Source of the DNA: Irpex lacteus
Lineage: Eukaryota; Basidiomycota; Agaricomycetes; Polyporales; Irpicaceae
DNA: 64,000 nucleotides
Reading direction: 5' to 3'
NCBI GenBank assembly: GCA_001986395.2
Contig: MQVO02000068.1
Location: 1 to 64,000, forward strand
Made by a program: the position numbers and the translations under genes. The notes below the pieces were generated by a model, which made no database searches, was not told the origin of the DNA, and was given only the letters and a program-made list of their open reading frames with translations. Shown here in pieces: positions 8,383 through 20,743 of this stretch (the stretch's first letter is position 1; the number at the start of each line of letters is the position of its first letter).

Positions 8383-11300
8383 CTACGGCAATGGAAATGA
8401 GAACGATAGCTCAGAAACGGGCGAGAGAGGCGATAGAACTGGCGCAGACGACGGCTGCTGATGAGGTGGTAGCGGCGAAGGAAGGGGTAAGACGGGTGAA
8501 TCGGGCAGTGGGCAAGTGTCTTCCGACGTGACGAATGACAGGTTCGAGCTTGACGACTCGGAGAACGTCGATTGCACGAATTGAGAATGAAGGTAAGGTG
8601 ATGGTCCTGGGGGCGGCGGTGGAGGACTACGTGTGCGACGTTGCTGTCAGTATGCGAAGAAACAAAAAAGCGATACATGACGTACCTGTATGGGGGAGGC
8701 GGACTACGGCAGTCCTCGAGCGAACTCCGCAAGAACGATGCGCCACGTCCTCTCGTCCGTCGGCTCGACGGCGGTGAACTACTAACCGAGGGTGATGCAG
8801 CAACACTTCCCTCATGCAATGCCGTCGAATGACTGAGATCGCTCGCACTTCCCACCGTCACAGAAGCGTCCTCGCCAACCACGCTCAGGCTCTCCTCACT
8901 CTCAGCCAACCTACTCCTCTCCTCGTTCTCCCTTCTCCTCTCCCCGTCCCTCCTCAGCGCATTCCTGCCAGGCAAGACGGACACCGCCCTCTCGATGGGC
9001 AACCTCATAAACGGATCCACCTCAGGCGTCAACACCCTCCCAATCTCCCTCGCATCCTGCTCCGTTTCATCCCCTTTCTCGTCCATACAGCTTGTCCTCG
9101 ACATCCCCGACGCACCGAGCCCCAGACCCATCCCTAAGGCGAGCGAGAGTTCACTACGGTTCCTGGAGGCATATAGACGAGAGGTGTAGCTTGCGCGTTT
9201 ACCCAGTCTAGGGGGGCTCGAGGGGGTACCGGGTTGAGTACTGGGCCCAGCATACGAGGACGGAGCGAGATAAGGTGATGACTGCTGCTGGTAGCCATGA
9301 CCGTACTGATAGTACATCCCAGACCCTGGAGTCCTAGGCGTGGCCAACAGCTCACTCGACTCGTTCGTCGACCGCGTGAACGTCGTATTGTTGCTCATGT
9401 AGCTTCTCGTCGACTTTGCATGAGGGCTCGTGTGTGGTGATAGCGGCGGTGGATGAATCCTCACGTGTACGGGCGGAGACGTTGACGTCGAAGGAGTAAA
9501 CGGTGAAGTCGATGTCGAAGGAGTAAAAGGAGAGGTCGACGTGGAAGGAGTAAACGGCGAAGCCGACGTCGAAGCAGCGAACGGCGACGCAGTCGGCGTA
9601 GGCTCAAACGACGACGAGGGCGAAGGAGGCATAGCCGAAAGCGTGACGTTCAGCTTGCTCCTCGAGAACGAGTTCTGCTTGAGCGACCATAGCGAGGGCA
9701 TATGCGGAACCGACGGGACGAACGACGAGATTCGTTCCTTGAGTGTTTTCGTCGAGCGTGCACTGGACTGCCAATACCAACGACACACGCGTCAACATCG
9801 CCCATTTGAACGCACGAGACGAAATGAGAACGTACCGTGGTACACCCGCTAGCAGCGCTCCCCCTCCTCTCAAACACATACCCCGGCACCTGCAACTCCT
9901 CCTCCACTAAATCCTCCTCTCTCTCCTCCCTCGGCGGCGGCACAGGCGCAGGCCTAGGATTGACATACGGACTTGGGCACCTCTCGCCCAACTCACCCTC
10001 CAAGAACTCGATGCCCAGGCCGAGACTGTACACTCCCGCACGGTCATCTTCAACTTCGTCGTCTGCAGTTCGTAAGGTCGTCGACGCGTCGCCACCACCT
10101 CCGAATTTGTAGGATCCCATATCCGAGTGTGCGTGTGTATGGCCGTTGAGAGGCTCGTACGAATGCTGATGCGAGAAGTAGTTCGCCCTAATCGTGTTCA
10201 GCGGTGGAAGACGCGTGTGTATGCGGATGCGCGGAGGTGTCGACGGTCCCACTCCACCGTTCGCCTGACTTCCTGAATTTGCCTCTCCCAACACAGGCCT
10301 GATCATAGCCTTCACCCTCGCATCCTCTCGACTGTCCACTCTTCTTGCGAACTTGAGGCGTCTTGCTATCTCCTTAGGTAGAGGAGGGACAGCATTATCC
10401 GGGGAATGTGGAGAAGGCGGGGAGAAGCTGGATCGGAGGGGAGTGATAGAGGCGTCGGATGTGCTTCTTCGTCGTCTGGCGGTCCTTTGGATGGTGCTGG
10501 CCGTTGGTGTCTCGTGGCGAGGGGACTGAGAGTAAGTAGCTGTCAACGCGTATGAGACAGAGCAGTACGTCAGTCATCGTCGTATATTCGCCGGGGGAGA
10601 GGGTAGATTGCACTGAGATCACTTACACGACGGAGATTCATGCACCATCGACGCATCCGACGCACTCCTCCGCCTCACTTCCCGCACACCGAGCCTCTGA
10701 GACCTCTCCGCCTCCGTACGTTCATTCGCGTAGTCTCTACACACGAGTTCACCTGCCAATACACACATCAACACATTATATTTTTGAGCTGCATGTATGC
10801 GATGAACTCACCATGACCCCGAGAAAACGAAACTCTCGGTACGAAAGACGGCTCGAGAAACGCGACGGACGCGTCGATAGCGCCTCGGCGAGTTCTCCCC
10901 ATCGTGCTAGACTCTGCATTTGCCAAGGGAGAGCGTGAATCTACAAGATAAAATGCATACACGCATAAGTATCCATCGTGCGGAATGCGTTGAACCGTTA
11001 GACTTACGTTCAGGCGACTCCGGCGGGGTGACCATCCCACTCCCTTGCCCCTCATCCTCCTGTCCATGATCCTTACTCAACAAAACATCAAGCGGCACAC
11101 TATCACTATGCGTCCTCCTCACTCCCACCTTCTTCCTCTCTCCCCCTTCCCTCTCTTCCCCAATCCTCCCATATCCACCACCTCCACGTCCATATACATG
11201 CACACCCTGCCACCCACCCCCACCCCCAACCCCACGTCTACCCTTCATCTCGCCCAGAACCTGGCCCATACCCAGTCCGTGCCCCGAATCGCGACTCCAC

Positions 11301-12418
11301 TCGCGCTCGTGGACGTGTTGTGCGAGGCCCATCTGTACGAGTCTCCTACTGAGCTCTCTCTCTCTCTCTTTCTCTTTTTCCTTATCCTCAGGCGTCGCAT
11401 TCACATCACCGTCTTTATGGTGAAGATGGGTACGCGCACCCAGACCCTTGGACGTAGACGGAACCGGAAGAGCCTTAGGAGAAGTGGCGTACCTTCCGGG
11501 TTTGATGTTCCGCGGAGGCGAAACAGGAGTGAGCGGCGTTAAAAGCGGCGGGCAGGGGAAGCACAGCGACGTCGTTGAAGCCGACGCGTGCACGTGTGGG
11601 AAATGGTCGTGTGGGTGGATGGGAGAGATAGGCGAGGAGAAGACTGCGTCTATTTCGTTTGGAGGAACGTGGGGAGTGAGAGGGGCGACGCGTGGAGGGA
11701 AGGAGTAGTTTTCGTCGAAGGGGGATTGGTGGTGGCTGTCGTGAACGCGCGCCGGTGGGTGTGTGGGGTCGACGACGTCCTTCGTAGGCTCGTATGACGC
11801 GGTTTCAAGGCTGATTTTGCGAGGTTTGGAGGAGGAAGGGTGCGCGGCGCGAAGCAGCAAGTGCGACGCACGCGTCTTCAAAGTCTTAAAGAACCCTCCA
11901 CCTCCACTCCCTTTCGCATTCGACTCATTCATCGCAACAGTCGCACCAGAAAAACCACTCGTCGTGGGAGGAGGAGACAAGGACGCGAACTGGGGGAGGA
12001 GGACAGAGTCGGGGTCAAGCGAGCTGTCGAGGCGCCTGCGAATAAGGAGAGTGGGCGAGGGAGAAGGCGCCGAGAATTGCATGGTCGATGTGGGTGCGAA
12101 GGACGCTGAGCTGCGTTCGCGTAGGTGGCCTGTCCGTCGTCGTGTGTTGTTGTTGTAGCGTGATTGGGGAGAGACGGGGCTGCTGGATGCATCTTCGTCT
12201 GAGGAGGAGGGAGGAGTGGGATCCCTGTCGTCGGTTGGGTGGGGGTGGTGTTCGTCGTCGGAAGGATCGTCCGAGGGCTCGGTAGAAGCGAGGGAGTGTG
12301 GGTTGGCTACGGGAGATGCGAGGTGGAGGGGGTGGGCGGGGGTGTTGAATGCGTCGGTTACGAGTTGGTGGAAGTCGTCGAGGGAGAAGGCGGGGTGGTC
12401 TACGATGTACGGCGACAT
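8383..12418 (-). CDS. Large Ser/Pro-rich disordered protein, 1,231 aa
   Basis: Six exons on the minus strand: 12418-11008, 10940-10812, 10752-10627, 10539-9836, 9767-8686 and 8626-8383. Introns are 59-87 bp, all GT-AG, and the joined length of 3,696 nt is exactly 1,232 codons. The product starts MSPYIVDHPAFSLDDFHQLV. It is dominated by Ser, Pro, Thr and acidic/basic runs, with one short helical stretch (KEKERERELSRRLVQMGL). About residues 850-890 hold four copies of SPFTPSTSTS, and the tail runs PPPPPPGPSP...SELSFSFPLP. No folded domain, signal peptide or membrane span is evident. It resembles fungal scaffold or regulator proteins only in composition, so I assign no function. It is divergent from the BRCT gene and shares about 820 bp of promoter with it. 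The open frame that continues past 8686 to 8121 is intron read-through. Confidence 0.75.
9485..9600 (-). repeat. 30-bp coding tandem repeat (SPFTPSTSTS)n
   Basis: Four imperfect 30-bp units inside the fifth exon of the 8383-12418 gene each encode ten residues SPFTPSTSTS, or the variants SPFAASTSA. The length is a multiple of three, so copy-number change would stay in frame. Confidence 0.7.
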
Positions 12419-13238
12419 GACATTAAAACGGGTAGACGTCGAGGGAGACGTTGAGCAGAAGGAGCGAGATGGTCGTTAGTGAGAGAGGAGGAGATGGTCG
12501 CTGTTGTCGACTCGGTGGCCATCTCTCGTAGAAAAACAAACATACGCCTAGTTGGCTGGGTGCTCGCGAATCGTGTCCTGAAAACGGTTAATGAATGTCA
12601 ATCAGACTCAATCTATGCGATTAATTTGCTTACTGTCAAACTCTATGGTTCTTCCGCTCACGTCATAACCTAAAGCGGTAGTAGACTTGCTTCACCTTCG
12701 CGGACCTAGCGATTGTTAATTCCGAGTTGGGCGGGATAAGTCTGTCCCGGGGACTTGGTGGCATTGTCTGAGCGTAAAGTAGAGTGAAATGTGCAAGCGT
12801 ACCAGGTCATATACTTTCTGCAGTCAAAGTATCAGGACAACGTACATACATAACGCGTACTTACTTGCAACTTGTCCATCTCGTTAGAAACGCGTTAGCA
12901 GACAGGCAGTTGGATTGACACTTTATAGACGAAGACGCATAGATACAGACCGGAGGACAACTCACCGGTATATAGAGTGTACGCCACTTCGAAAACACAA
13001 TCACGACGAGATGTTTATAGCAGTTCAAGCACTCTCGTCCTCGTGGACGGAAGCAAAGAAGCTGTCCTTCGCTCAGACGCCCAACTGTCGCCGAAAAGGG
13101 CAATACGCGCATCACGTGGCGCACGCGTTTGTTTAGCGCCGTGATGGACAGAACGTGCGCCCCGCCTCGCGTCGGTCCCTCAGGCTCCTTCCGCCTTCTT
13201 CTTTCCTTTCACGACGGACGTCGACATCACCGACATCG
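12419..13238. promoter_or_regulatory. Divergent promoter with three ACGCGT boxes
   Basis: This 820-bp interval separates two divergently transcribed genes. It contains ACGCGT at 12853-12858, 12890-12895 and 13123-13128. ACGCGT is the MluI cell-cycle box bound by MBF (Mbp1/Swi6-type) in ascomycete yeasts, where it drives G1/S genes. Roughly 0.2 copies are expected by chance. The last box is 111 bp from the BRCT-gene ATG. A role is inference. No TATA box is obvious. Confidence 0.45.
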
Positions 13239-16200
13239 ATGTCCAGAGCAACACGCTCACAGCAGGCAACCCTCGCTCACTTTAACTTCCTCCCCAAGTC
13301 GTCATCCAAGAATAGCAGCCTAAGCGATGCGTCTGAGAACTCGCGTGCGTCGAGGGATAGCGGAGAGCAGGACGGTCTGAGTGGTGTAGGAGAGGAGGGG
13401 ACACGCGTAGAGGGTGGTGAGGCTGCTGAGGGAGGGAATGGTAAACACCCGAAGAGGCCGTCGCCGTTCCAGGACGATATGGCCGTCTCGGATGCAGACG
13501 AGCGAGTGGCGAAGCGGCTCAAGAGCACCCACCCGTCTTCAGTCTCAGGCTCAGTGGACTCTTCCTTCGCCAGCGAGCCACCTTCCTCCATTCTATCCAC
13601 CACAACCAACTCCTCCCTTCTGTCCGAGCCTCTCTCGCCTACAACACAAGCCCAGACACGGCCGTTGGATATCTTCCCTCGCCCCCAGGTAGGAAGTTCA
13701 AATGCGACGATATTGGACTTGACTCGCGTCCCTCCCTCGCCTTCAAAAGGAAAAGGAAAGGAGAAGCTGCGGTATACGTCTCTTGATCCTGAAGACTCTG
13801 GGTCTGCTAGCACTCCGAGGGTAAAGGCGAAGACGAGATCGCTGTCGGAGGATGGAGATGGAATGGCTATGGATGGTATCCCGCCTTTAAATATTAACGT
13901 CCAAAGTCCAATGACTCCCCGCCCTCGCCCTCCCTCTTACGAAGACAACTCCCTTGGTGTATCAGCACTATCGACGTCCCCACTTACACCGCTCCCTCCC
14001 ACACCGCTTCCTCCCCCGCATACACTCGCTGCTAACAGTGCTAGTATCCATAATGAACGCGCTTCTTACGAGGAGATGTTCGTCGCTGTGAAGTCACGCG
14101 ATGGCGATAGGGATGCTGCTCGAGATCACGAAGATGGAGACTCCTCAGGTGCTCGTACACCCCGCTCCAAAACCCCTACTCCCACCACTTCCTCACATGC
14201 ACTATCAAACGGTGCAAGTACGAGCACATCTCGAATCCCCCACTCCAAATCTCAATCCCAACCTCGCCCGCCATCTCAACCGCCATCTCAAACACTACCC
14301 CCGTCCCGATCATCAACAGCCCTAGTAGCCGTAACAGCCAAACGAGGGATCGTAAACCGTATGAAGCCCAAAGTCCCTTCCGGGTCGACTCCGACTTCTT
14401 CTGGTGCGACCCCTTCTTCTGGTGCGATCCCTGCAACGTCCGCGCGTGGGAGGAGTGACTCAACGAGTACTGTCGGTGCTGGTGCTGGGAGGCCGAGGTC
14501 GAAGACTCCTGCACGGACTGGTACAGGGACGAGTGTAAGTGCTCCCAAGACTCCTGGACGCAAGGACCGCGAGGAGGGTCTGGGTTCGAGTTTGAAGACT
14601 CCTGGACGGAAGGAACGAGAACGAGAAGACGGCTCTGGACGCAAGGAACGAGAACGAGAAGAGGGATGGAAGACACCCGGTCGATCTACTTTGACGGTAG
14701 AGGCGAGGACGCCAGGGCGTGAACGTGGGCGGTCGGAGGTCCCTGTTCCTATCTCGAAGACACCTGGCCGCACGACCTCAACGACAGCAGATGGATCGAA
14801 GACCCCCAGCCGCCCTACGACGGCAGGAGGTGGATCGAAGACTCCAAGCCACCGTGGCCGATCCGAGCTCCCAGTCCCCGTCCCTATCCCAGTCGCGGTG
14901 CAAGCGTCGAACCTGAAGACACCAGGGCGAGGACGCACGGAGGTTTCGCAGTCTAGAGTTCCGAGACCTAAGACTCCTTCTGTTTCTACGAGGTCGCAGT
15001 CGAGGCCGAGGGGTGAGAGGGGTGATGGAGGACATACGAGGCAGGCGAGTGTTAGTGCGAGTGCGGTTGTTGGTGGTGGAGTGCCGAAAACGCCTCGTGC
15101 GAGTTCGATCCCGAGGGCTAAGACTCCTAGGGTTTCTGAGGCGAAGGCTATAGTAGAGCCTAGTACGGTAGCAGCAGATTCGCGACGGATGGAAGAAGCA
15201 GCTCAGAGTACTGTTCCAGGTGAGTTGAATCTCTTTTACGTGGTTGTATGGGCTGAATAGATTGTTTTATAACGCGTACAGTACATACCAAATCACCGGC
15301 ACTTGCCCCTGAGACCAACGATATCGCAAAGACAGCTGAGGAGCCGCAATCTACGCCTATAACTGTCGATGCCGACGGGAAAGGGAACGAGAATGCTAAA
15401 GAGAAGGAGCAGGAGAAAGAGAAAGAGGATAAGAATGAGGGCGAGACGAAGAAACCACCACCATCCCGAAAGCGTTCTGCCTCAGTTGCGCCCGAAGGAC
15501 CTGGAGGTGTGCGCATGACGCGCTCTGCGTCGTTGAGGCAGCAGGAGACGAAGAAGCAGATGGATCTGAAGGGTACTGGGAAGGGTAAGGAGAGGGATGA
15601 GAAGTTGAAGGCTTCTACGAGTGGGAGCGGGAGTGGGGGTAATGGTGCGTTGCATCCTATGCTATCTCTGCTCTATCTATCTCTGCGCGTTGATCTAACG
15701 TTCTAAAAGGGCATCTAGCGAGCTCGTCTACAGCTGTACCCAAAACACCCATCGTGCGCGGTCGGTCGTCTACCATCTCACATACGCATACTCGCCCCAC
15801 ACCCACACTCAACACATCCACCACGTCAAACTCCTCGTCATCAAAAATCAACACCTTCTTCACTTCTTCGTCGTCGAAACCGCGGCCGCCGGCGTCGACG
15901 GCTACGTCTCGACCCTCGATGACACATTCGGTTTCCCTTCCACCCTCGACACCAAACCGACCGCCTAATAGCACGAGCAGCATACCTTCAGGAAGCGGGG
16001 GAGGAGGAGGAGGGGCGCTGTCGACGTTATCTCTGGCACTTGAGAAGCTGAACATGCCCCCTCCGAGTCGGCCGAGTACGAGTCTCGGTTTTACTGAGAA
16101 AGGCAAGGGGGCTGCGAGGGATAGTGATAGTGATGACGGGGGAGGGTCTGAGAGGATGGACGTTGATGTGGATGGTAGGAGTGGCAAGAGGAAGAGAACG

Positions 16201-18096
16201 AAGGATGATTCATCTATAGGAACTGGGACTGGGATGGGGAAGGTGAAGCAGAGAGTGCAGGCTATCAATGGAAGCGGGAGTGAACCGCCGTATAGGCGTG
16301 CGACGACCGTTGGGCCTACGAGTATAGGACAGGGAGGAGAGAAGAGGCAGTCGACGTTGATGTTGCCGCCTCCTGTCCCGAGAGCTACTCCTGGCGCGTC
16401 GACTTCCACTTCTACTTCAAACCCGCATTCCAACTCCAACTCCAACTCACATTTGAACTCGAACTCGAACTCGAACTCGACGAACACAACGGTGAACGGC
16501 GAGACGAAGAAACCGATAACGGCTCATAACGGGACCATCGCTGGGAAAGGACGAGGCGGAACAGTATTCGGGAGCAAGATCGGTGCACGAGGGATATTCG
16601 GCGTCGCAGCTTTGCCTTCTTCCATGCAACCATCTCGAGCTGGGAGCATGAACGGATTGGGAAGAGGAGGGAGAGTCGTGCAGAGGGCGAGTAAGGCGTC
16701 GAGTTTGCCTGTGGTTGAGGGGAGTCCTGTTAAGGGCGAGCGAGATGGAGATGGGGATGTCAGGATGAGCGGCGCAGACGACGACGAGGATGATGGGAAG
16801 GTCGGACAGACTGACGAGACTAACCCGTTCGCTCCTGGCCCGTCGACGTCAAGACCCGCTACCCCTACTACTCAAGACACAGCAATGGACGGCGTCGTAC
16901 CTCTTCGGGACTCTACCGACGACAATATCACTACTCCCACCGCGCCTTCGAACGGTGAAAAGGAGAAGTCGTCTGGAGGAGGATGGAGAAGCCACGCGAG
17001 ACGGGCGTCGCAGGCGCACCAGCTGCTCTCCCAGTCGATCTTGTCGTTACCGCAGACGCCTCCGAGGAAGAAGGCGCCTGGGACGGAGGGGAAGGGGAAG
17101 GGCAAGGAACGCGCGACGACAGTGGATGGCGATTCGCCTTCGTCTTCTTCTCAGTCGCAGAGTCGCAGTAAGGAGATGGGTGGGCTTGGGATTGGAGCGA
17201 GGGTGTCTGCCAGACGGGCTGCTAGTAGCGGCGGCGGCGGTGGTGGTAGTCTGACGTCTCCTCCCAGTACACAGAAGAAGGGTGAGAAGGAGAAGGACAG
17301 AGAGAGGGGGAAGTCGAGTACGCCGAGTGGCAGTGGGAAGCCGAAGACGTTGAAGATATTGAGGCATTGTAATGTGTTTGTGGATGTGAGGACGGATGAT
17401 GGGGACGATGCGGGGTCGTTGTTTGTGGAGATGTTGACTGGGTTGGGTGCACGGGTGAGTGTTGTGTTTGTTTGTTTGACGAGTGAGGCGTGGCTGAGAT
17501 GGGGTTGTAGGTGCTGGGGCGTGTTGGGCAGTCGTGTACGCATATTGTGTACAAGAATGGGTTGATGAGCACGTTGACGCGGTACCGGTACGTGTTACGA
17601 TCACCTACAATAACTCAAACGCTAACAACTACTTCTCAGGATGCTCAATAACCCGAAACCTGCAGTTGTAGGGATCGGGTGGGTCGTCGAGTGCGTGGAG
17701 AAACGGGCGCGGGTAGAAGAGACCAACTTTCTGATCGACATCGAGCTGGCGAGTATCGCAGGGTCGAACAAGGTGCGTTCCTAACTATCTATACTCGAAC
17801 GCGTTTGCTCACGTGAGAGTCACTTGTGTATGCAGCGACGACGATCGATGTTGCCGAAGCACTTGTTGGATTCGCCAGAGCGTCGGCCTCCCGGTGTTGG
17901 ACCAGAAGAAGGGCCTGGGCCGGTCGGTGGTGAGGTGGCTTCTTCCCGTGCGTGTTTCTGTCTCTGTGTGTTAGTCCGATTGGGACTCCGGTGCTAACGA
18001 CCTGTTTACTTAGCGTCGTCGGTGGAACACTCGTTGGACAGTTTGCCCCCGCTCGAGCGTGCGCGAAGACGACAGAGTCAGTTGTTCGGTCGATGA
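13239..18096 (+). CDS. BRCT-domain protein with TP-rich repeat region, 1,497 aa
   Basis: Seven exons: 13239-15219, 15282-15644, 15710-17454, 17511-17587, 17640-17772, 17836-17947 and 18014-18096 (4,494 nt = 1,498 codons). I start at MSRATRSQQATLAHF rather than an in-frame ATG 84 nt upstream because the upstream residues are poor. Residues 1-1320 are low-complexity, with many KTPGR/KTPSR repeats (about 410-570) that fit the CDK consensus S/T-P-x-K/R. Residues about 1326-1433 form one BRCT domain: ILRHCNVFVDVR, then VGQSCTHIVYK, then VGIGWVVECVEKR with the conserved Trp, ending RRRSMLPKHLL. BRCT domains bind phosphoproteins in DNA-damage and replication control. The architecture of a disordered N-terminus plus terminal BRCT recalls checkpoint mediators or microcephalin-like proteins, but a single BRCT is not enough to name it. 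The last exon (RARRRQSQLFGR*) is the least certain. Confidence 0.8.
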
Positions 18097-18527
18097 GCAA
18101 TGTGCAGAATGTAGAGTACATAATGTTGTTGTATAATGAATGCATGAGTTCGATGGAATCGAGGCAGCTAATCTGACAGGCCCTGGACGGTATCTATTAG
18201 AGTACAGACGCCGTAGATCCGGACCGATGAGTGAGATGGGTGTACTTAAGGGACCTGAAAGTCGAGGGCCCTAGATTCTCGAGGCTGCCCCCCTGCATAC
18301 ACGATCGCCTCGACACGACTGCTCAGTGCGCCGTCTACCTAACATTCCTCTCATGAGTCGCGTGGTGTGGACGAACAGTCAGTCGCTGTTTTCGACACGG
18401 TGCGTTCGGACGTTCTAGGCTCCCCATCACCAGCCCTCGTGCTCTGCTCTATACACACTGCACTTACGCACTCACGTACTCACTCACTCACTCACTGCAC
18501 TCTGACACCAGCCCGCGGAGCATCTTC
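18097..18527. other. Intergenic, nothing recognised
   Basis: The 3' flank of the BRCT gene and 5' flank of the F-box gene. It contains a pyrimidine-rich CACTCACTCACT tract near 18475-18500 and no TATA box or other feature that I can support. Confidence 0.5.
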
Positions 18528-20204
18528 ATGGGCTACCCCGACTCAATGTCAATGTCAATGCCATGGTCCCCGCTCTCCCCTTTCACCAAACCAACAGGCA
18601 TCTCCAAGCTCCCACAAGAGCTCATCGATCTCATCCTCGACAACCTCGCGCGGGACGCCGTCGCCCTGCGCTCGTGCTCCTTCGTCTGTCGGTCGTGGCT
18701 CAAACAGTGCAGGCACCACCTGTTCGGTCTCTTGCGCGTGCGCGACACGCAAGTGCAGACGTCCCTGCGCTCCCGACCCGTCCTCACCGACCGATTCCAG
18801 GCGTTCTCCACATTCATCACGACGGTCGCGAGTCCGGGGTTCTGCGCGAAGGTGCATACGTTATGTCTACTGGGGAACGAAGAGAGACATGAACGACAAA
18901 CCCCAGAGTCGTTCATCAGTGCGCACATGCTCGCTGCGATACTGGGCCAGCTGCCTCGCGTGCGGATTCTTGAACTCAATCGCGTGAGCTTTAGCCCTCT
19001 TGCCGCTGAACACCACTCCTCTCCCATCTCGCTTCCTCTGGGCAAGATCAAACTCGACGTCCTATCCCTAGGCCGAATCAGCCTGGAAGAGCACACCCCA
19101 GACGGGCTCTTCTCCGTCCTCGGGCTCTTCTCCACTCTAGGCATGCTCCGCGTCTCATACCTCGAAACCCCCCGTACCCTCCCCTCCCCCTCCGAACTGC
19201 AACGTTTCCTCGAACGCTTCCAAGTGAAACGGTTCTCGCTGAAGGGACACTCGTCGATGATGCCTGCGCCGTCGAGGACGATGCCGTATATGATGAATGT
19301 GCTGCTGAATTCGAATTCGGTGAGGGGGCTCGAGAGCGTGGAGATTAAGTGTTGTACGATGGACCAGATTGCTGCGCTTGGACGGCTTGTGAGGGAGACG
19401 GGGGAGTGTTTGGGGAGCGTGGCGGTGGATATCTCGGATATTGCCAAAGGGTCGAATGGTGCGTCTCGCGTCCCCATATCTCGTTTTATCTATCTCACTT
19501 TTAAATCCTCCCTCTCAACTCATATCGCTAGACTTCCAAGGCGTAGTAGACAGCCTAAGCCTCCGCACCTGCACCGGCCTCCGGCACCTCCGCATCCAAG
19601 TCTTCCCAAACGAAGAAGACCCCGCCTCGCATCTCTGGCTACGCGCGTCGCATTTCCTCGTGGCGTTACTAGCGAGTGCGAGCCCTATGTTGCGGACGCT
19701 GACGATCGTGCTGCAGTACCACGATGTGTTGTTGAAGAACTGCAGTATGGCGGATTGGGAGGCGTTGAGGGGGATTGGCGGGGGGAGTAGTGGGACGATC
19801 GGGGGGAGCTCAAGCACCCACGCGAGTGGGACTACTAACGGTAGTGGGAGCTTTGGAGGTGTGGGTAGAGGGAAGGGGACGGGAGGAGGAGGAGCAGGGA
19901 CGGGCTGGCGACGGTTCCCACATCTGGAGGCGGTGGTGTTTGCGCTTATGCCGCGGTGCTCGGACCAGACGGTTGAGTATGAGGCGAAGCACCATATTGT
20001 GATGCAGTTGCCGGAGTTGGCGAGGGAGGGGGTGTTGAAGTTTACTACTACGGTGCGTCTTGTCTCGTCTTTTGTGGTCAAGCTGTTGGTGGTGTGGTGT
20101 GATTTTGTGGGTATTGGGCTGACGATTCTTTGATTCGTTTGTAGGGATTTTGGGAGGATCGAGAGACTGTTATTGCTGATTGTCGGAAACGAAAGTTGAT
20201 TTGA
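18528..20204 (+). CDS. F-box protein, 503 aa (F-box A1)
   Basis: Exons 18528-19458, 19532-20052 and 20145-20204 (1,512 nt). The F-box lies near residues 24-68 (KLPQELIDLILDNLARDA, then CSFVCRSWLKQCRHHLF). It is followed by a leucine-rich region (VRILELNRVSF, LFSTLGMLRVSYLET, GLESVEIKCC, GLRHLRIQVFP) typical of Agaricomycete F-box proteins that present substrates to the SCF ubiquitin ligase through Skp1. The C-terminal exon is GFWEDRETVIADCRKRKLI. A Gly/Ser-rich insert of about 40 residues (GGGSSGTIGGSSST...) interrupts the second exon and is missing from the paralogue at 24408-26092, which otherwise shares exon borders and phases. It is followed 540 bp downstream by a HALWWPEP-family gene. 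Confidence 0.85.
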
Positions 20205-20743
20205 AGAAGAACCTGAAGACGTGACCCCCACGGACGGATTCGACCCGACCACATACCCTCACTGATTTACTGCCAATCTCCACGCATATATTCACTTGCA
20301 TATCTTCTTGCATATTCCATTCTAACCCCTACACACCTCTCTAGCCATACCACACCACACGACTACACCGACTCACCGACTCATCTCACAAGCCAAAACT
20401 GCGTCTACTAGTAGTATACATAGCTCTCAGACCTGTTGTTGTTTGTATGCAAGCGCATTGCACATGTATTGTACCGTGACGCTCGAGACGACTTGAATGT
20501 AGCTGTATGTAGCTGTAGCTGCTAGCTGAAAGAACGGAACGGAGTGGGAGAATGAAGCAGAACGAGTATTTGATACCCCCTCTTCGCGTGAGTGTGTTCG
20601 GATGCTCTCGATCATACAGCTGCAGTGCCCATCGTTGTGAGCATCTGTGCGTAGACGCGGTCACGGGGTGGCCACGCCATACCGGTCCGTTCATTACGCA
20701 GTGTTGTAAGTACGGGTCGCACTATTCCATCCTCCCTACATCC
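20205..20743. repeat. Intergenic with dispersed repeat copy 1 (about 20355-20545)
   Basis: The core (agctctcagacctgttgttgtttgtatgc...cacatgtattgtaccgtgacgctcgag) recurs, diverged, at 22850-22915, 28681-28820, 30629-30716 and 31008-31165. Here it lies between the F-box gene and the HALWWPEP gene, so the other copies probably mark duplicated or lost copies of this locus. A 3' UTR and promoter must also lie here, but no TATA box is clear. Confidence 0.6.

Noticed and set aside
8121..8625. Continuation of the fifth exon's open frame of the 8383-12418 gene as a long C-terminus
   Set aside because: A consensus GTACGT donor at 8685 and an acceptor at 8627 lead to a Pro/Ser-rich tail in another frame that matches the rest of the protein; the unspliced tail is Arg/His-rich and unlike it.
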